A stretch of 7,174 nt of DNA from Thermoleophilia bacterium (GTDB lineage Bacteria > Actinomycetota > Thermoleophilia > Gaiellales > Gaiellaceae), in assembly GCA_013362295.1 (NCBI GenBank), contig JABFWJ010000476.1, forward strand, positions 1 through 7,174. The letters are read 5' to 3'. The position numbers and the translations under genes were made by a program. The notes beneath the pieces are model-generated. The model was not told the DNA's origin. It saw only the letters and a program-made list of their open reading frames with translations, and searched no databases. Positions 1 to 4,229 of this stretch are shown one piece after another; position 1 is the first letter of the stretch; every line of letters begins with the position of its first letter.

Positions 1-464
1 CAGGCGAAGTGGGGGCGCAGCCGCTCGGCCGTGCGCTCGAGCGCTTCGGGCAGGACCTTGACGTCGGCGAGCACCGGCATGAAGCTCGTGTCGCCGTTCC
101 AGCGCGGCACGACGTGCAGATGCACGTGATCCTCGATGCCGGCACCGGCGACGCGGCCGAGGTTCCAACCCAGGTTGTGACCGTGCGGCTCGTACTCGGC
201 TCGGAGCGCCTCGATCCCTCGGGCGCCGAGTCGGTGAACCTCGAGTGCTTCCTCGTCGGAGAGCCGGCCGAAGTCGGCGAGGTGCCGGTGCGGCGCGACG
301 AGCAGATGCCCCGACGAGTACGGGAACTTGTTCAGCACGACCAGGGCGTGCTCGCCGCGGTGGACGAGCAGTTCCTCTTCGGGCTCGCAGAAGATGCAGC
401 GGTCGAGCTCGTCCGCCTGCTCGATGTACTCCAGGCGCCAGGGCGCCCACAGCGGCTTCGGCAT
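1..464 (-). CDS. HIT-family protein, AP4A phosphorylase/hydrolase-like (3' end beyond the window)
   Basis: The first 154 codons are visible and the frame is still open at the left edge. Read from ATG at 464, the protein begins MPKPLWAPWRLEYIEQ and then has a CIFC pair (residues 23-26), as in zinc-binding members of the family. The histidine triad HVHLHVV is at residues 113-119 and is followed by PRWNGDTSF. HIT proteins act on nucleotide-phosphate bonds using the middle histidine as nucleophile. The LWAPWR opening, the CxxC and the HxHxHVVPRW block resemble actinobacterial diadenosine tetraphosphate phosphorylases of the Rv2613c type, so AP4A turnover is the likely role; the exact substrate is inferred. 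The ATG overlaps the TGA of the upstream corA-like gene in TGATG, which points to translational coupling in one operon. Family membership is secure; the missing C-terminus cannot be judged. Confidence 0.93.
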   Translation of the reverse strand, partial: MPKPLWAPWRLEYIEQADELDRCIFCEPEEELLVHRGEHALVVLNKFPYSSGHLLVAPHRHLADFGRLSDEEALEVHRLGARGIEALRAEYEPHGHNLGWNLGRVAGAGIEDHVHLHVVPRWNGDTSFMPVLADVKVLPEALERTAERLRPHFA

Positions 465-1453
465 CAGAGCCAGCGCTTGAGCCGGAAGAACGCCAGCAGC
501 CCGATCAGCGTCGCGACCATCCCGGCAAAGATAAGCCAGAAGGCCCACGCGGTCTCGAAGCCCGGGAAGTGCACGTTCATCCCGAAGAAGCCCGTGATCA
601 GCGTCAGCGGCAGCAACACGACCGAGAACACCGTCAGGATGCGCAGCACGTCGTTCTGGCGGTGCTGGATCACCGACTCGTTCGTGTCCTCGAGCGCCTC
701 GACGACCTCCTTGTAGTTGTCGAGGATGTCCCACATGCGCTCAGCGGCGTCGACGATGTCGTCGAAGTACAGCTCGAGCTCCTCGGGCAGGAACCGCTCG
801 ACGTGGCGCTCGAGCAGGCGGAGCGTCGAGCGCTCCGGCTTGATGATCTTGCGGTAGCTGCTGATCTCCTGCTTGACGTTCGAGATGTCGCGGACGACCT
901 CCTCGGAGCGACCCTCGAACACATCGTCCTCGAGCGAGTCGAGCTTGTGGCCGATCTTGTCGAGAATCGGGAAGCAGTAGTCGAAGAGGTCGTCGAGCAC
1001 CTCGTAGAGCAACCGGCCGGAGCCCTTCGAGAAGAGCTGCTCCCGGAACGCCGGGTCCTCCTCGCAGCGGCGGAAGAGGCGCGTGATCGGCAGCAGCTCG
1101 ACGGTGGGGAGCGTGACGAGGTAGTCCGGTCCGACGAAGACGTCGAGCTCGGCTGCGTTCAGGCGCTGGATCGCGCGGTCGTAGACCGGGAAGTGCAGCA
1201 CGCCGAAGAGGTAGCCCTCGTCGGCGTAGTCGTCGACCTTCGGCCGCTGGCGCTTCGACAGCACGTCCTCCACGTCGAGGGGATGCCAGCCGAAGCGCTC
1301 GGCGAGCTCCTGCGCATGCGGCAGCGACGGCGAGTCGAGGTGAATCCAGGTGAGGCCTGCGGCGCTGAGCTCAGCGGGCGGTGACTGCGGCGCCGAGGCG
1401 GTGACCACGGTGTCGCGCGCACGAGTGCGCCGGATGCGAGGCAGGCTCGGCAT
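464..1453 (-). CDS. corA: CorA-family Mg2+/Co2+ transport protein
   Basis: The 329-residue product has the full CorA layout. A soluble cytoplasmic domain begins around residue 34 with LTWIHLDSPS. A long acidic helical stretch (about 130-270) leads into the first membrane helix (about 272-290), which ends at the signature GMN (291-293). A short outer loop (VHFPGFETA) and a second helix (about 303-323) follow, and the basic tail is RLKRWL. CorA proteins form pentameric inner-membrane channels for Mg2+ and often Co2+ or Ni2+; GMN forms the selectivity filter. Length is normal for the family. The start at 1453 has no convincing Shine-Dalgarno (a GAGGA lies 14 nt away), so GTG codons slightly downstream remain possible; homology-like sequence begins only after residue 30. 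The gene is preceded by a possible leader ORF and overlaps the HIT gene by one base. Confidence 0.93.
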   Translation of the reverse strand: MPSLPRIRRTRARDTVVTASAPQSPPAELSAAGLTWIHLDSPSLPHAQELAERFGWHPLDVEDVLSKRQRPKVDDYADEGYLFGVLHFPVYDRAIQRLNAAELDVFVGPDYLVTLPTVELLPITRLFRRCEEDPAFREQLFSKGSGRLLYEVLDDLFDYCFPILDKIGHKLDSLEDDVFEGRSEEVVRDISNVKQEISSYRKIIKPERSTLRLLERHVERFLPEELELYFDDIVDAAERMWDILDNYKEVVEALEDTNESVIQHRQNDVLRILTVFSVVLLPLTLITGFFGMNVHFPGFETAWAFWLIFAGMVATLIGLLAFFRLKRWL

Positions 1454-1493
1454 CGGTACTGAGCGGGTCCTCGATCACTGGAACCAGCGGCAT
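1371..1493 (-). CDS. possible leaderless upstream ORF overlapping the start of corA
   Basis: An ATG at 1493 lies 7 nt downstream of a good -10 hexamer (TAGAAT, 1506-1501), where a leaderless start would be expected. It opens a 40-codon frame beginning MPLVPVIEDPLSTDAEP and ending at TGA (1373-1371). This frame is shifted relative to corA and overlaps its first 83 bases. It could be a regulatory leader ORF, an artefact of a frameshift in the true corA N-terminus, or chance. No family is recognised. Confidence 0.25.
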   Translation of the reverse strand: MPLVPVIEDPLSTDAEPASHPAHSCARHRGHRLGAAVTAR

Positions 1494-1500
1494 GTTCGCC

Positions 1501-1506
1501 ATTCTA
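1501..1506 (-). promoter_or_regulatory. putative -10 element for corA
   Basis: TAGAAT on the minus strand matches TATAAT at five of six positions and is in the 67-bp gap between the MFS stop and corA. No good -35 is visible at 16-18 bp. Predicted transcription would begin near 1494, about 40 nt before the annotated corA ATG. Confidence 0.4.
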
Positions 1507-1520
1507 ACGGCGTTTCCCGC

Positions 1521-2792
1521 CTAGCTTGCGGGTGCGATGTCGATCACGGGCGGCGCCGGCTCGGTTCTCGGGATGCGGCGGTAGCGCTCTGGCACAAGCG
1601 GCTCGGTGCGCAACGACCCGAGGGCGGCGAGGACGCACGTCGCAGCCGCCGCGGGCCAGAGCGTGAACGGCGCCGACGCGAGCAGGAAGCCGCCGACGGC
1701 AGGACCGACGGTGCCGGCGAGCCCCCACGAGAGCGAATGCACCGCGAAATAGCGGCCGCGCAGATGGTCGGGCGCGATCTCGGCGACGAGCGCCTGGTGC
1801 GCGGGGCCGTGGAAGCACTCGCCGACGCCGAACACCGCGAGCGCGATCATGATCACGACGAACGCGGCGCTTCCGTCCAGCCAGTAGCCGCCGGCGTCGA
1901 CGAGCAGCCATGCTCCGACCCACAACAGCGGCATGAGCGCGAGCGCGCGCAGCCGGCGATGCCCCTCGATCGCGCGGCTGATCGGAAGCTGCACGACGAC
2001 GATCAGTCCCGTGTTGACGAAGAAGACGGCCCCGATCTGCCGCTCGCTGAGGTGCGCATGGTCGCGTGCAAACGGCGGGACGAGGTTGAAGAGCGAGTAA
2101 CCGGCCGTCACGAACAGGAAGTTGAGCCCCCAGAGGCGGACGAAGAGCCGGTCGCGCAAGACCGGTCGGTAGGACGCCGCCGTCTCGGCCCGCTCCTCCT
2201 CCGCGATGCCGGGATCGTGGACCAGCCCGAGCACGCCGACGTACGCGAGGAACGTCGCGGCGTCGACGAGAAACAGCACCGTGAACGTCGAGGGATGCGC
2301 GACGCTCGCGATCAGCCCGCCGCTGAGACCGCCGAGTCCGATACCGAGGTTCATCGTCACGCGCTGCTGCGCGTACGCCGCATGCCGGCGCGCGGGCGGG
2401 GTCAGGCGCGCGATCAGCGTCGACTGGCTCGGCCAGAACCCGGCGCTCCCCGCGCCCTCGATTGCGATCAGTGCGAACGCGTGCCACGGGCTGCGCACCA
2501 GCGGGAAGAGACCGAACCCCACCGATTGCATGACGAGGCCCGCGCCGAGCACGGTGCGCGGGCCGAAGCGATCGACGAGCGGCCCCGCGACGAGGCCCGC
2601 CGTGAGCTGCGCCGCAGCCGAGACCGCGACGACCAGGCCGGAGACGCCGAGCCCGAAGCCGCGCACGTCGTGGAGGTAGATGACGAGGAACGGCAACACG
2701 AGGCCGTTGCCGAACGAGTTCATGACGCCGCCGAGCTGCAGCAGCCAGACCTCGCGCGGCAGCTGCGGGTCGAGCGAGCGGAGCCACCTCAC
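1521..2792 (-). CDS. major facilitator superfamily transporter (probable drug/solute efflux)
   Basis: This is a 12-helix MFS protein of about 423 residues, a normal length. The motif A loop between helices 2 and 3 reads GPLVDRFGPR (residues 70-79 counted from this start). A charged central loop (about 192-217, rich in E, A and R) separates the two six-helix halves. In the second half, APDHLRGR followed by a G-rich helix with GPAVGG (about 340-372) is typical of drug:H+ antiporter-type members. The substrate cannot be told from sequence. The frame stays open to a GTG at 2825, but the GTG at 2792 is preferred: TACCCT, a TANNNT-type -10, ends 6 nt before it, which fits a leaderless transcript, and the extra 11 residues of the longer form are arginine-rich and uncharacteristic. 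It lies upstream of corA on the same strand but may be transcribed separately. Confidence 0.9.
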   Translation of the reverse strand: MRWLRSLDPQLPREVWLLQLGGVMNSFGNGLVLPFLVIYLHDVRGFGLGVSGLVVAVSAAAQLTAGLVAGPLVDRFGPRTVLGAGLVMQSVGFGLFPLVRSPWHAFALIAIEGAGSAGFWPSQSTLIARLTPPARRHAAYAQQRVTMNLGIGLGGLSGGLIASVAHPSTFTVLFLVDAATFLAYVGVLGLVHDPGIAEEERAETAASYRPVLRDRLFVRLWGLNFLFVTAGYSLFNLVPPFARDHAHLSERQIGAVFFVNTGLIVVVQLPISRAIEGHRRLRALALMPLLWVGAWLLVDAGGYWLDGSAAFVVIMIALAVFGVGECFHGPAHQALVAEIAPDHLRGRYFAVHSLSWGLAGTVGPAVGGFLLASAPFTLWPAAAATCVLAALGSLRTEPLVPERYRRIPRTEPAPPVIDIAPAS

Positions 2793-2798
2793 CGCGCG

Positions 2799-2808
2799 AG
2801 GGTATCGT
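2799..2808. promoter_or_regulatory. symmetric shared -10 for two divergent genes (ANNNTANNNT)
   Basis: The ten bases AGGGTATCGT contain TATCGT on the plus strand (2803-2808) and TACCCT on the minus strand (2804-2799), sharing the central TA step. The plus -10 ends 7 nt before GTG 2816 and the minus -10 ends 6 nt before GTG 2792. Neither start has a Shine-Dalgarno. Both hexamers meet TANNNT, though neither is close to TATAAT in the middle positions. Confidence 0.45.
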
Positions 2809-2815
2809 CGCGATC

Positions 2816-3055
2816 GTGCAAGCACGGTGGTGGGCGATGCGGCCGGCCCAGAGCCTCAGGCCCGCGAGCTACGTGTGCCCGTTGTGCGACGGGATGCTGC
2901 ACGCGACGAGCGCCCATGCGCTGCTCGCGCCGGAGGGCGACGTCTCGAAGCGCCGGCATGCGCACATGGACTGCGTCGTCGCCGCGCGCAGGCGCGGTGA
3001 GCTGCCGACCGAGGACGAGTTCCGGAAGAGCGAGAAGCGGCGTCGCGGACGCTGA
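2816..3055 (+). CDS. small putative zinc-binding protein (CxxC...HxHxxC)
   Basis: The product is 79 residues, with no membrane segment and no signal peptide. It has a CPLC pair (residues 21-24) and, after a 23-residue spacer, HAHMDC (48-53), giving a CxxC/HxHxxC set of candidate metal ligands. A basic tail ends KSEKRRRGR. Codons strongly favour G or C in third position, which supports real coding. The GTG start at 2816 lies 7 nt after a TATCGT -10 and would be leaderless; ATG 2837, preceded by GGTGGTGGG, is the alternative and keeps the whole metal motif. It is transcribed divergently from the MFS gene. I do not recognise a named family. A small zinc-ribbon-like nucleic-acid or protein-binding role is possible but inferred only from the cysteine/histidine pattern. 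Confidence 0.7.
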   Translation: MQARWWAMRPAQSLRPASYVCPLCDGMLHATSAHALLAPEGDVSKRRHAHMDCVVAARRRGELPTEDEFRKSEKRRRGR

Positions 3056-3085
3056 TCGCGTTGGGACGCAGGGGAAAACCCAAGA

Positions 3086-3166
3086 GCTCGAATCTGGTTT
3101 GGCTGCGCCAAATCAGGTTCGGCTGCGAACCGAATCTGATTCCGCGCAGCGGAACCAGATTCGAGC
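3086..3166. repeat. two related 33-nt imperfect palindromes inside a 14-bp inverted repeat
   Basis: Unit A (3089-3121) pairs CGAATCTGGTTTGGC with its partner arm around a TGC loop: 15 pairs, two of them G-T. Unit B (3131-3163) begins CGAATCTGATTCCGC and pairs 14 of 15 around a GCA loop, with one A-C mismatch. The units are 42 bp apart and share the outer sequence CGAATCTG. A further hairpin GGTTCG/CGAACC (3116-3121 with 3126-3131) overlaps them. The outermost 14 bases (3086-3099 and 3153-3166) are a perfect inverted repeat. This resembles REP/BIME-like intergenic elements or a hairpin terminator without a T tract; it lies after the 2816-3055 gene and just before the 3187 gene. Confidence 0.8.
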
Positions 3167-3174
3167 AGTTCGGC

Positions 3175-3180
3175 GATACT
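3175..3180 (+). promoter_or_regulatory. putative -10 for a leaderless start at 3187
   Basis: GATACT matches TATAAT at four of six positions and ends 6 nt before ATG 3187. The bases between are CCACCT, which is not a Shine-Dalgarno. The -35 position would fall in the right arm of the adjacent palindrome and is not consensus. Confidence 0.35.
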
Positions 3181-3186
3181 CCACCT

Positions 3187-3387
3187 ATGAAGGTGATCGC
3201 TTCCGGCCGGCTCGCGCAGACCGCGTCCCGCTACGGCGAGCACGCGCCGACGGCGACGGCCTGCTGCAACGCCTGCCGGACGTGCGTGACGACGAACCTG
3301 ATCGGCCTCGCACTCGCCGCGGCGGCCGGCGCCGGCGGGTTCCTCACTTCTCGTACACGGAGACGTGCGAGCCGCTCATTGCGGTGA
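3187..3387 (+). CDS. small cysteine-rich single-pass membrane protein, unknown function
   Basis: The product is 66 residues. The N-terminal part (MKVIASGRLAQTASRYGE) is polar. A tight cluster ACCNACRTC follows (cysteines 26, 27, 30 and 33), then one hydrophobic alanine/glycine-rich segment (about 36-53) and an arginine-rich tail (RTRRRASRSLR). Codons 1-53 end almost all in G or C, which argues for real coding; the bias weakens in the last 13 codons, which overlap the 3' end of the convergent methyltransferase gene by 44 bp. By the positive-inside rule the tail would be cytoplasmic and the cysteine cluster outside, where it could bind metal or be redox active; this is inference. The in-frame extension upstream to 3061 crosses the palindromic repeat and is unlikely. 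I do not recognise a family. Confidence 0.6.
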   Translation: MKVIASGRLAQTASRYGEHAPTATACCNACRTCVTTNLIGLALAAAAGAGGFLTSRTRRRASRSLR

Positions 3388-4075
3388 ACGGTTCGCGCCG
3401 CCAGCCGGCCCAGCGGTCGCGCAGCCTCAGGCCCGCGATGCGTGCCATCAGATCGAGCTCCGCCGGCCACGCGTAGCGGAAATCCACAGGAAAAGCCTTC
3501 ACGCGGCCTTCCTCGTAGACGAAGTGCTGCGAGCTCGCCCTCTGGGTGACGACGTCGTAGACGTCGAATGAGATCCCTTCGGGCTCCGCGCGGAACGGGA
3601 TGATCGTCTGGCCGGGCGGGAGACGCTGCAGCCCCGGTACGCCCGTCTCGATGACGAACACCCCGCCGGTTTCGAGGTGCGCCGCCGCGTTCTCGAAGCA
3701 GGCGACCTGGGCGTCTTGCGTGACGAGGTTGAAGATCGTGTTGAAGACGAGATAGACGACGGCGAACTCGCCGGGGACCCGCGTCGTGGAGAAGTCTCCG
3801 ACCGCGACGTCGATGTCGTCACCGCCGGGCTTCGCGCGCAGCCGCGCCACCATCGCCTCCGAGTTGTCGATCCCGACCACGGGCACGCCGCGCGCGGCGA
3901 GCGGGAGCGCGATCCGCCCGGTCCCGATCGCGAACTCGAGCGCCCTGCCGTTCCCGGCGAGGTCCGCGAGCGCATCGACGACCGGCGTGACGACCGCAGG
4001 GTCGAACATCCCGTCGTCCTGGTCGTACCGGGCGGCGACTTCCTCGCCGAAGAACCCTTCGTACTCGCCTGACAC
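3344..4075 (-). CDS. class I SAM-dependent methyltransferase
   Basis: From GTG 4075 the product is 243 residues (VSGEYEGFFGEEVAARYD...). It has a complete Rossmann-type SAM site: motif I EFAIGTGR (47-54), an acidic residue at the end of strand 2 in VVGIDNS (D70), and VGDF (D94) followed by the hydrophobic strand with YLVFNTIFNL (108-117). A later ETGGVFVIETG-type strand and the C-terminal HVSVYEK complete the fold. The whole protein resembles a common actinobacterial family annotated only as class I SAM-dependent methyltransferase; the substrate is unknown. The frame is open upstream into 4582, but that stretch is antisense to the secreted-protein gene. The GTG has no Shine-Dalgarno and lies 6 nt after CATAGT, suggesting a leaderless start. 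It is divergent from the 4230 gene and convergent with the 3187 gene. Confidence 0.9.
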   Translation of the reverse strand: MSGEYEGFFGEEVAARYDQDDGMFDPAVVTPVVDALADLAGNGRALEFAIGTGRIALPLAARGVPVVGIDNSEAMVARLRAKPGGDDIDVAVGDFSTTRVPGEFAVVYLVFNTIFNLVTQDAQVACFENAAAHLETGGVFVIETGVPGLQRLPPGQTIIPFRAEPEGISFDVYDVVTQRASSQHFVYEEGRVKAFPVDFRYAWPAELDLMARIAGLRLRDRWAGWRREPFTAMSGSHVSVYEK

Positions 4076-4081
4076 TGCGCG

Positions 4082-4087
4082 ACTATG
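4082..4087 (-). promoter_or_regulatory. putative extended -10 for the methyltransferase gene
   Basis: On the minus strand CATAGT (four of six to TATAAT) is preceded by TGG, giving a TGn extended -10, and ends 6 nt before GTG 4075. There is no Shine-Dalgarno between them. A clear -35 is not visible. Confidence 0.35.
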
Positions 4088-4136
4088 CCATGCGTGAGGT
4101 GAGGCGTAGGATCGCCCGGACGTAATTCGGAGGCCT

Positions 4137-4198
4137 GCACCGGCGAACGAGGAGACCGGTGCGGCGAGCTTAGAGACGCCGCGGGCGGCGGGCCGCCG
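4137..4198. repeat. inverted repeats in the divergent intergenic region
   Basis: GCACCGG (4137-4143) and CCGGTGC (4156-4162) form a perfect 7-bp inverted repeat with a 12-nt spacer. A second palindrome, CGGCGGGCCGCCG, lies at 4186-4198. Both sit between the methyltransferase and the secreted-protein gene, where an operator or a 5'-UTR hairpin of the latter would be. In such GC-rich DNA the second could be chance. Confidence 0.35.
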
Positions 4199-4215
4199 AG
4201 TGAAGATCGATCGAT

Positions 4216-4222
4216 GAGAGGA
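4216..4222 (+). promoter_or_regulatory. ribosome binding site deciding the start of the secreted beta-helix protein
   Basis: GAGAGGA ends 7 nt before ATG 4230. It is one of only two convincing Shine-Dalgarno sequences in the window and selects ATG 4230 over the out-of-frame ATG at 4214. Confidence 0.75.
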
Positions 4223-4229
4223 AGCAGCA

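Noticed and set aside
245..1384. 379-codon plus-strand open frame
   Set aside because: It is antisense to the CorA and HIT genes, both of which have clear family motifs; the product is compositionally biased with no recognisable domain.
3061..3083. TTGGG/CCCAA inverted repeat as terminator of the 2816-3055 gene
   Set aside because: The stem is only 5 bp with a 13-nt loop and no T tract; the larger palindromes just downstream are a better candidate.
3086..3166. CRISPR-like or tRNA-like reading of the paired palindromes
   Set aside because: There are only two units with a 9-nt separation, no regular spacers and no cas genes; the arms do not fit a tRNA cloverleaf with T-loop and anticodon features.
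3061..3186. N-terminal extension of the small cysteine-rich protein
   Set aside because: It would translate the palindromic element, there is no ribosome binding site, and the codon bias typical of coding begins only at ATG 3187.
1350..3476. 708-codon plus-strand open frame
   Set aside because: It is antisense to the MFS gene and crosses the palindromic repeat and parts of three other genes. The translation is Arg/Glu/Asp-rich low-complexity sequence typical of a GC-rich antisense frame.
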